Assembly: GCA_963678705.1 (NCBI GenBank)
Contig: OY783216.1
Span: 3,906,001 to 3,970,000, forward strand
Source: Panorpa germanica
Taxonomy: Eukaryota > Arthropoda > Insecta > Mecoptera > Panorpidae
Direction: 5' to 3'
DNA length: 64,000 nucleotides
The notes beneath the pieces were generated by a model. It worked only from the letters and a program-made list of their open reading frames with translations. It did no database searches and had not been told where the DNA came from. Both the position numbers and the translations under genes were made by a program. Of this stretch, positions 49,824-61,399 are shown piece after piece; the stretch's first letter is position 1, and each line of letters starts with the position of its first letter.

Positions 49824-50283
49824 CACAGGGTGTTTGGTAGCAAGGCCCAAAGCCTTAGGAGGATGATAGTTGACACCATTTAGAACATTTTAAACCATAC
49901 ATATCTTAGCCGAAGTCTGCCTATTTATTTTTTACTTCTATTTTTATGCTATTTTTATAAAAACACAATTTCTGACATTTAAATGCCAACAGTGGCCCAA
50001 TTTAAATTGGTATGTTAATTGTTTAATTTTTTGGCGTTTGTCAGATGTGTACCTATTCTAATAAATAAAGTTTCAAGCATCTGCGTTATTTAAAAAAAAT
50101 ACTAGACACATTTGAAGTTGTAAAAAGTTTTAAAATTTAAAAAAGCTGCTGCAGTTTATGGTCAAACCTTTCTGTCTGTTCAAACCTTTTTAAAAACTTG
50201 CTAGGTTATTGGCCTTTCTTTTAAGGTATCATTTAAACTAATATCTTACCAATTAGTAGCACCTTGCTACCAAACACCCTGTA
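49824..50283. mobile_element. Mariner/Tc1-type MITE (460 bp)
   Basis: CAGGGTGTTTGGTAGCAAGG on the left mirrors CCTTGCTACCAAACACCCTG on the right, with TA at each edge (49822-49823 and 50284-50285). The TIR and TA duplication fit the mariner superfamily. No ORF. Confidence 0.88.
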
Positions 50284-50814
50284 TAACTACTTCAAATCCA
50301 TTTCTTTATTAAATTTATAATTAATTTCAGAACATTTTTACCAATGTAGTGTATTACTTGATTACTTCATTCAACGTCGGCTTTTTTCTTATCACTGTTT
50401 TCTCTATTTTAATTTGATATCATTTTTATATAAAAGATTTTATGATACGATGCGGACCTGTTGATAGGATTTCGTGAAAACAGGATTTTTAAAATAACCG
50501 CTTTTAAAAATCAATTACTAATTCAATAAAACGGATACCGCAACCGCAGCTCGGGTCTTAGGCATTCGTTTGTCTGCTCATTGTCCTGCTCCATTGACGA
50601 TGACTGTTTGTAACCCACTGCCCTCGTGCGGTTAACTTTGCGGTTACGCCATGTGTCTGCACTGCCTTACCTACCAGTATCACATCAGCCAATCTTGAAG
50701 GAATCTTCACGTATACTTCCTGTATCATATTTTGTTGAATATACTATCTGCATCCTCTAGCATAATACTAGCAAACTAATCATCCCTTAAGGATCAGTGT
50801 TCAAAATGTATATA

Positions 50815-50818
<4 letters not shown>

Positions 50819-50875
<57 letters not shown>
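50819..50875. repeat. (AT)n microsatellite
   Basis: More than 50 bp of pure TA repeat. Confidence 0.98.
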
Positions 50876-50878
<3 letters not shown>

Positions 50879-50899
50879 TTGTTTAAATTTAATTTCAAT

Positions 50900-51895
50900 A
50901 TAAGTTACTCACCAGTAGTATATCTTGCCAGGTGTTACAAGAAACACAAAAGACGCTAATCTGTGGGATAAATAAGAATGTATCATAACAAAGACATTGT
51001 TTGTGTGGTTCTTTTGATATTTTGTGTTTGTTTGGGGTTATGATTTCAATATGAATAGAACATTTAAATATATCTTTATATGTATAAACAAATTTATACT
51101 AGTTCATTATTTGAATCTATTTACACTATAAGAACTCATGATGTTTTAATTATGATAACTTCAAAAATATAATAAATACAATTCTTAGAATTTAAAGTGT
51201 ATCAGAAGAATGCTTTAGGACCTCTGACATTGCAACCATGATCAATAAATAAATGCGTTAAATATATTTCGTGATTATCAGATATACTGTCCCCATAGTT
51301 TGAGAGCCATAACATAAAACAACACAATTATACAAAACACACATCGGCAATTAAAAATATTTTTGATTGAGATTTATTTTATTTAAATTATAACTTAATT
51401 TGTATATTTTATTTCTATTTAATTAATATTCTTCTCGTTGCTTCCTGAAGATGATACAATCTTATCTTGGCACCCCTCCTTACCTCCCTGTTACTCCCTG
51501 AACCCCGGACACGACCCTTGACGGCCATTCTGCAGATTACTTTTAATTCAACCATATTCCTGAAACGTCCGTCGTTTACTAATGATGAATTTTATTTTAA
51601 ATGAAAAATATCAAACAATAGTCCTGTCTATCCTTCGGGAACATTCGGATTACAGTCTTGGAATATACAATTTTATTATTTAACCCGGGGAAGATTCTTT
51701 CAACATCCTTTTCTCTATTGTTCTGCAATGTTATATTATTTATTATTCTAACATTTTCATAAAGTAGAGGAAACTCGAAGGAAATCGTATTTCATTATAT
51801 AAAGTAAAAATTGATGGTTCAATCATTTGTTCTGTTTGACATTTTCTGCTTTTTTTCTTAAAATGTTTTAAAGAAAACTTTTTGACCATAAAGAT
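50900..51895. other. AT-rich non-coding interval
   Basis: No gene recognised. A less AT-rich patch at 51465-51535 includes CTGAACCCCGGACACGACCC, reminiscent of the 12.97 kb patch (CCTGGACCCCGGACAAAG). Confidence 0.3.
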
Positions 51896-51899
51896 CAAA

Positions 51900-52340
51900 T
51901 TGTAATTGTATTTATTCATGTTTCTGCCGTTAGTAACATTCTTCCAGATTGGATTCTCCACTTTCATTTCATTTGTTCTTAAATTACCTCCTTCAACATT
52001 TTCTTTATTTCCTTTCGTTGTCTACCTTCTGTTAGCATCTCTTTGTACATTCTTCTCTCTCCTTCTTCTCAGTAACTGTTTCCTTTCTCCTTGCCAATTC
52101 TGAATCACTTGATTGCTTTAAGTATGCTGCCTCTCTTTCCAAAATCCTTTTCTATCTCTTCTCATTCTATTTTCCTAATCTTTCCTGCTACTGTACCGCC
52201 ACGCTCTTTCCTTCAATTCCGTTTCCACACCCTTCTACCGTCAAATTTTTCTTTTGATAGTAGCCTTCTTCTTTTTGTGCCACCTTCTTTTTTCATCTCC
52301 TCTTTTATTATTTTTTGTAACTCACTATATTAATCTACCG
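51900..52340 (-). mobile_element. Decayed LINE ORF (polypyrimidine on plus)
   Basis: Purine-rich on the minus strand, Lys/Arg/Glu-dense with many interruptions, of the same character as the LINE ends above. The apparent plus-strand ORFs are low-complexity shadows. Confidence 0.45.
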
Positions 52341-52606
52341 GTTTTTAGATAAACTTAAGAATTTTAGATCACATGCATGTTTCCAACTTCAAAACCTACG
52401 ACGATCTATTAATTCCAGAACCATAGCTTAAGTCTAAAAGACGTCTCCCGCCATATGAAACTTTTTATCATTAAATATGTTAACAATATTCACTGAAATA
52501 TTCAAATCAGTTACAAAAATTTGATTAATTCCGTTTGTTTCCTTTGAAAATACATTACACGAATAAATATACATCGTATCTCGTATTTTTATATTTCGTT
52601 TTTCAG

Positions 52607-52627
52607 TTTTTTTTTTTTTTTTTTTTT
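52607..52627. repeat. Poly-T tract
   Basis: An uninterrupted run of about 21 T. Confidence 0.95.
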
Positions 52628-53219
52628 AATTTCTTTAAGCAAACAACCATTTCATTCCCATTGCGCTAAAATGTTGAAAGCTTTACGTGTATAAATTGAT
52701 AAATAAAACATTTATACTTTATCAGAACACCATGCTATTTTTATTATTACATTTTCAGGCAGCGTTACTTTGCTTTAGTGGTGTCAATACGTGCTATATA
52801 TCAATATCATAGGTGTTTAAGAACTGTGTTTTATTGTAGATTTATAGTTTGAAAAAATTATTTCTCTGAATTTGGTTGGCTTAGGTTTAGTAAGTGAAAC
52901 AGCTCTGGATTTTATTTTAACACACTTATATTACACATACAAATAAATAACAATTGAATCTACATCGTACAAAAATGGTTTTTCTTAAATTAATTTAGTT
53001 TGCTTTTATTTTATTGTTTTGGATGTTGTTGCTTTGCGAGCTGTATTACTGGCAACAGAACGTTGAGTCCAAACCTTGTGAATATAAAACAACAAAGAAT
53101 TAAATGAATTAAATATTTCATAACAATAGATAAAGAAATAACCAATCAAAAATAACAAAATATTTCAGTTAAACTAAAAAATACAAAATATATTAAATTA
53201 AAGCACTTCAGTCCAGAGA

Positions 53220-53715
53220 AATAGAGGATTTTCGGAATGGAGATAAGGACAAGAGACAATAATAACATAGTAAAGGTAGAGAGTCAAGAAGGAAAGAGTA
53301 AAGTAAGAGAGTCAAGAGGAAATAGTAAAGGCAGAGCGTCTAGGCCTGTGATAGACATAAGTGGAGAAGTGAAAACGAAGAGAGAAGGCAGGAAGGACAG
53401 TGAAAAGATAATAGAGGGTCTGTCGAGAGGAGACAAGGAAGGCAAGAGGTGATAGATGAAGATACAGGCTATAAGAAAGGAGAAGCAGGAAACGGTTTGC
53501 CAAGAGGAGACAAAGAAGACAAGAGGTGAGGAAATGGTGAGATTGAAGGAAGACTAGGGAAAATGAAGGAAGAGGGTCAAGAGAAGAAGAAGCAGAAAGT
53601 ACTTTTGGAAATAAAAAGGTCTAGAATAGTTTAAGTTGAAGTTCTATGAAATGTATTAAGAATGTAGATTGTAAAGCCAAAAAGCGAACAATTAATAATA
53701 ATAATAATAATATTA
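53220..53715 (+). mobile_element. LINE 3' end with (TAA)n tail
   Basis: The purine-rich ORF remnant (a 71-codon frame at 53237-53452 and shifted frames after it) continues into AAGTACTTTTGGAAATAAAA, ATTAAGAATGTAGATTGTAA and an AAT repeat at about 53690-53715. It matches the inverted copy at 14.24-14.57 kb and shares its last tail part with the 2.2-kb element. Confidence 0.8.
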
Positions 53716-53719
53716 TTAA

Positions 53720-54815
53720 ATTAAAGCTGGATTTTGTTTAACCAAACGTGTATGAATCTGATTTCTTTGCAATTGTCTCGTTTTTATTATGTTGTATAAT
53801 CTAATTTTTTGTTTGTAATTATTCAAGGTTTCTCGTTTACTTTAGAAGTCGATGCTACGAACACCTTCCAACGTTAGACGCTTGATGGTTGAACGCATCA
53901 CGTTCACGTTGGAAGAACTTCGGGCTAATATATCTCCGATATCGATATTTCTTTTATAACCCAAAGATCGATATATCATTCGATCATAATTTTTTTATTA
54001 AGATTCACAACACTACTTTGCGTGCACTGAGTGTTACATTTCTGTTTTTTTTATTTTGAGAGGCAGCTGTCACAATTTTATTTAAATTAGCTAAATCTAC
54101 TCCTTATTTATTTATGTATACAGCACGTACACGTACACCTAGTACATTTACTAAAAGCACAACAACTAGTCGCTCACTACCTAACAATTGTTGTTAATCA
54201 ACAACAAGAAACTTTTCTTATGTCTAGATTCGAAAACTTTTAATTAAATTCACTTACACTATTAACAATTTATAAAGAAATGTTTATTTAAAGTTTTATT
54301 TAATTTTCATCTACTTTTATTTACTTGCATCGCATTTCGAGGCATCCAGAGATTGTTTATGTTAAGATAAGATCAACGAAGGTTATAATAACAGTCATAG
54401 TGTGAAATATCGCTGAAACGAACATATTTTGAGGTAATCCCTCTATCAAGTACCACACTTAAAGAAATTAATTGTTTTTCCAACTTTTTGTTAACACTGT
54501 TACTAAAAAATACCATCTAGTATTCTCTGTCAAACATATTACATCTCTATATTTAATCAAGAGAGATAGATAAGGAAAAAGCATAAGAGGAGGTTATGAG
54601 AAAGAAAGAGAAAAAGAATTATATCTTTAAACAAAATCCCCTCACTTAAAAATATATTACAGCTATTGTTCCGCTAATAAAGTGATGTTTATTTTTCAAT
54701 TAATACCATAAGGGTCCATTGACTAAGCAATGAGAATAATAAGAGTTACTTGAAGCAACAGCATCAGCATCTGCAATGTTCCACGTCTATCTTATGCGCC
54801 GTCCTCACTATAGTA
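53720..54815. other. Non-coding interval
   Basis: At 53935-53985 are ATCGATATTT and GATCGATATATC, overlapping TATCGATA-like words. No gene. Confidence 0.3.
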
Positions 54816-54822
54816 ACATAAA

Positions 54823-55026
54823 TATAGTTCAAATTACGAGAGTTCGGCGGCGACTCATACTTAAAACAAGTTGTGGGGTATAAACTGCCGATATAACTAA
54901 ATAGCACTAACATCAAGTATATAGAAACGAATAAGATAAAATTCATTATCGTATTATAGATTTATACCGCTCTTATAACCTCTTTTAAGTATAAGTCGCC
55001 GCCGAACTATCGTGATTTTGACTATA
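54823..55026. mobile_element. MITE with long TIR, copy 2
   Basis: Left TATAGTTCAAATTACGAG then AGTTCGGCGGCGACTCATAC; right mirror GTATAAGTCGCCGCCGAACT, then ATCGTGATTTTGACTATA. The inverted arms are about 55 bp and end at TA. This complete copy defines the ends of the version in the defensin-like intron. Confidence 0.83.
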
Positions 55027-55089
55027 TACAATGACATATATCTTATATTCGATTACGTAATTTTATAATAACTCTGAAACGCTTATACG

Positions 55090-55245
55090 AGATGTGTTTA
55101 AAAAGTAACGGTAATTTTTAGGGGTTAAAATAGTATGGTACAGAGCTACTAACTTACAGAAAAGAGATTTTTCTAAATACTTTTTGAATGTACGTCTTAT
55201 ATAAAAATGATCTGGTACTACAGCTCCAGATCTTGCATTATTGGA
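55090..55245 (+). mobile_element. Mariner-like 5' end fragment
   Basis: GTGTGTTTAAAAAGTAACGG resembles mariner left ends and matches 38835-38860; GTACAGAGCTACTAACTTAC follows. It is broken off at a LINE tail. Confidence 0.4.
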
Positions 55246-55249
55246 GAGG

Positions 55250-55555
55250 TTTTTTTTATATATAATTTCTCAGGCTTCCTAGGCACGTAGCTTTTTATCG
55301 CTCCTAATATTGTTCTGCTTCTTCTTATACTTTATATCCAGACAACAAGAATGATCTATTCATGGCTACTGCTGTTATAAATTTCGGTTTCTCAATCAAA
55401 GAGGCGGTGTTAACAGGAAGCGTCTGCGAAGTCTGTAGCACCGCCCTTGTGAGTCCATTTCTTGCCATTGCTGTATTTTTATTGCCACAGAATGTGGTCA
55501 GGTCTGCCTCCTCTTCACCACATTCGCATTTAGGGTTTGGATATTAGAAACGTCA
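55250..55555 (-). pseudogene. Second-family LINE ORF2 C-terminal fragment
   Basis: Mirror of 20.34-20.64 kb: 3' UTR (CTTCCTAGGCACGTAGC on plus), then the VLEEAEQY-like end and ECGEE...W-C motif region, disrupted. 5'-truncated and dead. Confidence 0.72.
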
Positions 55556-55559
55556 TTGC

Positions 55560-56095
55560 AATTTACAACATCTCTGATAATCTACCAAACCTAATACACT
55601 TATGCAATAAAAAATATCAACTTTATATCAATGTTTGAAATAATTGTAATAGAGACGCCGCTTTAGACTTTTGAACGCAAGAAAAGAGAAGATTAATAAA
55701 GTACTTTAAACTCACAGTACTTACTCAAGGTCATGGTAAAGAGATCTCCGGTACTCTGCCGCTATAAGCACTAAGTACTGTACTCTAAGTTTGAAGATTG
55801 TCTCTTAATTAAAGAAAGCTCGAGTAAGAAAGCATAGCGAGACATCATTGGTGCTTAATTGGTGGATAAATAATCATGTTATAAAGTAACTGTTAAGTAA
55901 ATTGAATTTACTACATTCAGGGAATGGGAAGGAGAGGTTGGAGGGCTTCCATTATCATTCTATTTTATTTGAGACGTTGGCAGCCTCGCATTTCTTGTAC
56001 CATGTTGTTAAGAAAAGAAAGTGGCCTGAGTGTATACCCGTACAGAATTTGTAATAGTCTTATAAATTATTAATTAGCTTAAATGCCTTTAGTTT
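55560..56095. other. AT-rich non-coding interval
   Basis: No gene or repeat recognised before the candidate splice site at 56131. Confidence 0.3.
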
Positions 56096-56100
56096 TAATA

Positions 56101-56150
56101 TTGTATTAATTTTATTTTATTTTTCTTGCAGGTAAGCAACCTACGTTTGT
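56101..56150 (+). promoter_or_regulatory. Candidate recursive splice site 2
   Basis: TATTAATTTTATTTTATTTT continues as TCTTGCAG and abuts GTAAGCAAC (AG at 56130-56131, GT at 56132). It has a strong polypyrimidine tract, a possible branch point (TATTAAT) and a strong donor, on the same strand as the site at 17673. Inferred ratchet point. Confidence 0.45.
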
Positions 56151-56264
56151 CTACTAATATCAGATTTCATTATTGCTTCTATTTCTTCTCCATACAAAAA
56201 GGTAAATTAATAATTTTACAATAATATTTGTTAAAGAAAACAAGAAATAACATATTTAATATCT

Positions 56265-56400
56265 CCTGCCATCCATCTCTTTCCTTCCTTGTCTCCTTAA
56301 TCTCTGTACTTCTCCACGCCCACTGCTACTCTTTCTTTGCCTCTACTTTCTTCCTTTTCTCTGTACCTCCTCTATCTTCTTTTCACTATTTATTTCACTG
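56265..56400 (-). mobile_element. Decayed LINE fragment
   Basis: Plus-strand pyrimidine-rich DNA (CTGCCATCCATCTCTTTCCT) mirrors the KRWMAE region seen in the LINE fragments at 2.3 and 35.4 kb. Very short. Confidence 0.45.
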
Positions 56401-56999
56401 AGGAAAAAGAGATTAAATTAAATATGTTCTTAAATTATTTCTCCCTGGGAGTGTACATCAACCTTATACTACATGTCTTAGGAATTTAATACAATAAATA
56501 AACAATCTACTACTAATTATTGTTTCAAAAGATCGACGGTGTTTCTCAAATTAATGAGATCCTTTATTAAATTGTTGGAAAAGATAAATTGTTTGTTTAA
56601 TGTTATTTATATATAGCATAATAGCGCTGGAGAAGAAAACGAATTCTGAAATTTTGAAAGAGAAAAATAATATAATTGAAAAAGTAACAGGTAATTTGGA
56701 AAAGTTTGGGGTGTAATGTGTCCTGATTGAATATAAAGATAATGTAAATCTGCAAAGATGTAATTTTGTTTGTAGAATATTATCAAAATAGTTCATTATT
56801 TTTGAAACATTACATTCGGCAAAGCAGCGCTAAGTAGCGGGGCGCTGGAGGGTTATTATCAAAGTTTATCGTAACTTAACAGCGAAACCTAAAATATTGT
56901 ATAGGATCAAATAGCTCTTCCCTTTCATATGTATTTTATTTTATTGTTAACAAATTTTCAAAATCTAATTCAATTCATTTCTTTACATATCCTTTATTT

Positions 57000-57790
57000 T
57001 TTAAATGTCAAATTTACATACAATAGAATGGGCAGTCAATCGTTGATTGAAATTGATGTTAATAAATGTGTATTGGCGTGTCTATTTTATTAAATATCTA
57101 AATGTTGACGGAGATATAGCAATTAAAAGTTTGAGTTGTAGTTTTAGCGCTACAGATGTCGGCCATATTTATGACGTAACATGTCTGTACTATTTAGAGA
57201 TAGGTCAATTATTTGTTATATGTTTAAGTGTTCTGTGTTCTATAACGTTGAATCCCTTTAATAATTAAAGGAACAAAATTGCTTATTTTAATTGTTAATA
57301 TCTCCTAAGGGGGCGTCCATAAATTACGTGAGATGTTTAAGGGGGGGAGGGGGTCGAGTCAAATCTCATCTAATCTTCCGTTGGAGAGAGGGGGGGTCTC
57401 GGCAAATATCACGCAATTTTTTTTCTGATTGAAACAAAGAAAAATTATACTATTTTGGTCCATTTAATCTAGATTGTACATGCTTAAGGCCTGTCTCAGT
57501 ATGGGACCGTATTTAAGCGAATTTCTGCCGGACGTATTCGGACTATTACGCTTTACCTATCCGAACTCTGTAAATGTAATGAGATCGCTCTGGAGCTCTC
57601 AGACTGCACGCTACAAAGCAGTCCGAATACGGGCGGCACTACCTCGCACATTAGAACCGAATAAAGGCGAATTTAAAAAAAACACCTCACGTAATTTATG
57701 GACGCCCCCTAACATATAAGGATTTATTAGTAAATAATTGGACTTTTGAATTGAACCCCAGGTAAAATCAATAGTTTTAAAGAAATTAAG
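57000..57790. repeat. Dispersed repeat D, copy 3 (inverted, split by a MITE)
   Basis: Runs inverse to 24.55-24.74 and 47.4-47.77 kb. The match breaks at 57308 and resumes at 57710 (ACATATAAGGATTTATTAGT), either side of the MITE. The ORF at 57047-57268 is a shadow. Confidence 0.7.
57309..57709. mobile_element. GGGGGCGTCCATAAATTACG MITE nested in repeat D
   Basis: TAA on each side (57306-57308 and 57710-57712). The TIR starts GGGGGCGTCCATAAATTACG and mirrors on the right. The centre (57480-57670) is less AT-rich and gives an ORF at 57474-57719 that I do not accept as a gene. The TAA duplication suggests the 3-bp class. Confidence 0.87.
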
Positions 57791-58015
57791 AGATAGGCCA
57801 CAAGCCTATTGAATGGAAAAGGGAGAACCTCTAAGAAATTAATTAAATATTTAATACAAGTAATTTTTGTATTGCGAAAAGATAAGCAAAATTTTAATCA
57901 ATCGTAAATCACGCAAATATTGTACCGCTATGCATAACTAATAACAAAATGTTAAAGCTATAAAATTAATGAGAAAAATATTATTAGTAATAGAATACAT
58001 TCGTATTCAATCAAC

Positions 58016-58067
58016 GGCCCGGTTCGGTTCGGTTCGGTTCAGTTCGGTTTAGCTCGGCTCGGTTCAA
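58016..58067. repeat. (GGTTC)n imperfect minisatellite
   Basis: About nine GGTTC/GGCTC-like pentamers in tandem. Confidence 0.9.
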
Positions 58068-58194
58068 TAACAATGCAAAAGTAATAAACATTTATAGTAT
58101 ATATTTTTAATTAAATATTTTATTATAATAATTAATAAAATAATTCCATATATTTGTTCGATAATCAATTATCTGCGCTGATTTACATTGAATT

Positions 58195-58415
58195 ACTAAG
58201 CCAGTGAGATCCATGGCACAGCGGCGATGTTTTATGACAAAGGGAACAGATTAATATCACTTTATTACATGATAATGGGTTACGCCTGGATTTTAATAAC
58301 AGCGTATAATGGTTTCGGCGTCGCGATGCCGTTAAAGATTTATGCTTGTTGATCTGATGAAATTACGCGTCGGAGCATGCGAACGTCCAAATAGTTGCAT
58401 AATTCACGAAGATAA
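58195..58415. promoter_or_regulatory. Candidate conserved non-coding element
   Basis: Less AT-rich than surrounding DNA, no ORF, no TIR and no repeat match. It includes CATGGCACAGCGGCGATG, GGCGTCGCGATGCCG (a short near-palindrome) and GCGTCGGAGCATGCGAACG. The composition resembles conserved non-coding sequence in long introns; unproven. Confidence 0.25.
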
Positions 58416-58926
58416 TTTAGTACTGCTTTGTATGAAGCAACAAAAAGGTTCGAAGTTGTAAAGGTTCAATACATATATTTGAAAACATGGAGTGCTAGTA
58501 GAAATTTGTAAATCGATTGTCATTTTAGTACACTGTTGTCATCTATATCTAACTATATAACCATGAAGTAATGTTTCACTTTAAAATAACTTTTTAAATA
58601 GAAAAAATATACCTAGTTTTTATATTTGTGTGCAAAAATAACATAATAACATTTAGTTTTAATCATCGATTTATTAAACGATCAAAACAGTTTTAATAAA
58701 TAAATTAATATAAAGGAAGTTGATCAGCTCCACAAATATTCACATCGTACAATTAAATTTAATTATTAATTAATAGAACTAATAAATAGAATTAATAAAC
58801 ACAAATAAATTATACTAGAAACATCTTCGATTCGAATACCAGTTGTACAACATTCCAATAGAAATACTTGTATAAGTTTTAGTAATATTTAAAATGTTTG
58901 TTAAGTTTAATTTGATTGCAATGATT

Positions 58927-59778
58927 CCCAGTAAATATTTTGGAGTAAATTCTACTTAATTCTATTACATATCATAAGTTTTTTGTCTGGAACGTGTTCG
59001 TTTTCTATTCAGTCGTTCATAGGAAAGGCCCTATTTATGAGTTACAGACATTGCAATGACGGTTCACTGCTGAATTAAAAGCGACTCCAGTTTATGATTT
59101 ATGACCGGAGTTATAAACTTGACACTAGCAGGGATGGCAGGGGTATAAAACTTAATGGAATTCTACCTATTAGAGTCTGCAAAATATAAATATTTAAATG
59201 AAGAAATAAATAGATGTAATCTTTAGTACGGATCGTGATTTTTTTAATGAATATTATTCATCTTGAACAATACTCGTTATATTAGTTTTTTACATTGTTT
59301 TGGTGATTCAAAAATCCACGATCGGCAGGTCTGCGTTAGGTTTAAACTTCTGTCTTACCCTCGCTGCTTAGAATATTCGTTTAAACACATTATATTCGGG
59401 GATTGAGGGAGACAGCGTGTGCCTATTACCATTAAAGAAATATTTGTTGAAAAAGGATAGCATATACTTTAAACATACTGTACTGAACGAAATACTATAC
59501 AAGTGTAACGGTGAAAAATATATTTTACTTGTCTAACCGCATCTCGTTCCTTTCTCACTTTGGAATGAAAATGAACTAAAAAAAATATATCCTAGTGTGA
59601 AAGAAACAACTGCTACTTAATGAATGATGTTGGAAAAAGAAAGAATATTATTATGAAAAAATTCTAACAACTAACACAAAATCTGTGACAGGTAGAGAAC
59701 TTGTAAAGCGTTTGAATTGAATTGTACGAGTGACTCGAACGTCACTAAATAGGGCACTTCACCAAATTGTTTACTGGG
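58927..59778. mobile_element. CCCAGTAAACA-family element, 852-bp copy
   Basis: Same ends and flanking interior as 48741-49294, but with about 240 extra bases between 59115 and 59405 (TTGACACTAGCAGGGATGGC ... TTATATTCGGGGATTGAGGG). Either an insertion here or a deletion in the other copy. Non-coding. Confidence 0.82.
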
Positions 59779-59784
59779 TTATCA

Positions 59785-60880
59785 CCATCTTTTAATCAGA
59801 TCTTGTTCGTATTAAGACCGCATTTAAGCATTTGTAAATCACTATTTCCAATTCATCCATTACTTTTTGGGTGCACTTAAGTTAGTCTGGAAACACTACA
59901 TGTTGTTTTTGTAGTACTTCAAATATGTATAGTAAAAAAGACACTTTTAGATAATGTTTTATTAAATATATCATTGCCCAGTGCACAACGGCCCTGATTA
60001 GACGACTACTTAAGTAACACTTAACGAGTGTCTTGATATCCTCTGTGTAATCTTTCCCACAAATATTATCCAAATAATATTTTACAACCGTATAATTAAA
60101 TGGGTCCTGTTGGGTTATGTTCTGGCCCGGCCCGATCGTCTGTGTCTCACTATAAATAATCATTATTTCATATAAAACGCATTATATCAAATATTGAACG
60201 TAATGGCATTTAGGGAGAGTTCTCAGCATGTCTATCTGTGGTTTGCTTGTCCGATCGTCCAAACTGTCGACAGCTCTGTCCATCGCTATCAACACTAATC
60301 GCTGTGTTTAGTAGAGTGGCAATGCAACTTGAAATACTACAAACACACATAAAACAAACTGAATCTGAAAGAGCAAACTTATAAGGAAATACAAAAAGGT
60401 AAAGCCTAGGTTTTTCTTGTTCAATAGCATCACAGCTGTATTCTCAAGGATTTTTTTCCCGCTCAGAATAGCGAAAGCTTCTTCCGGGAAATCAATCCAT
60501 CTGATGCTGGATGGCCCCTTAGCTCTAGTTTCATTGGGTTTTGCTAAAACGATAATCTGTGTTCATTTTATTCTTTGAATTTTTATGTATTCTATAACAT
60601 CAGTTTCTTTAAAGGTCCAATGCAGTTTTAGATACGAGCGTAAACCGTCATCAACTTGTGTTCCTCCCAATATAGTATTATTGGGAGGAAGTATTCGTCG
60701 TTCAAAGACTTCGAGAGAATTTTAAGTAAACCTTAGTACAGATACTCGCATGGTGTGAGTCAGTCAGTAACACTCATCACTCTCTATCGAGAATTTCCAC
60801 CATTTGTAATCTTTTCTAAGTGTTTGTCAACTATTGACAAGCTACTGATAAGTATACAGTGACAGCAGTTGATCTTAGAG
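59785..60880. other. AT-rich non-coding interval
   Basis: A small hairpin CCTCCCAATATAGTATTATTGGGAGG-type (about 60663-60689). The minus ORF at 60163-59882 has no recognisable domain. Confidence 0.3.
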
Positions 60881-60884
60881 CATG

Positions 60885-61351
60885 AAAGTGTGTCCTAAAT
60901 GTATGCGAGAGAGAAAGTAGAGAAAAAGAATGTTCCTATTTGTTCTTTATGCGCATGCGCCGAAAGTGACAGTTGTCAAGTCAGTGTTGTCTAGATATAA
61001 TACGTGACAGTTGTTAAATATGACAATATATTGATGTAGAATAATGTAGATATGTATAAATATAAATAAACTATATATAAATATAACTAAAAACGTCAGT
61101 TCTGTGCATTCCAAATATCATCTATGACGTTTATGAGTATATGTTTTCATTGAACGATCACTGTTTTACCGACAGACGAGCTTTGTACCACCTAATGAAA
61201 TATAATTTCTTTACATATTTAATATTTATTATATCTTAATAGAATATTAATATTTATTATATCTAGACAGCTGTCACTTTCGACGCATGCGCATAGAGAA
61301 CAAATTGGAATATATACCTTTCTCTCTCGCACACATTTTGGACACACTTTT
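60885..61351. mobile_element. Long-TIR MITE with GCGCATGCGC core in each arm
   Basis: The left arm of about 95 bp (AAAGTGTGTCC, GCGAGAGAGAAAG, TTTGTTCTTTATGCGCATGC, AAAGTGACAG) mirrors the right arm (CTGTCACTTTCGACGCATGC, AGAACAAATT, CTTTCTCTCTCGC, GGACACACTTT). The centre is AT-rich. No clear target duplication. Confidence 0.83.
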
Positions 61352-61399
61352 AATCTATAGGAAACATAGGCTAAAGGACCAGTCTTCCTTCTCAAAGGA

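Noticed and set aside
52091..52333. Plus-strand hydrophobic ORF
   Set aside because: Low-complexity translation of a polypyrimidine stretch that fits a decayed LINE on the other strand.
57474..57719. 81-codon ORF
   Set aside because: It lies inside a MITE and runs through its terminal repeat into the flank.
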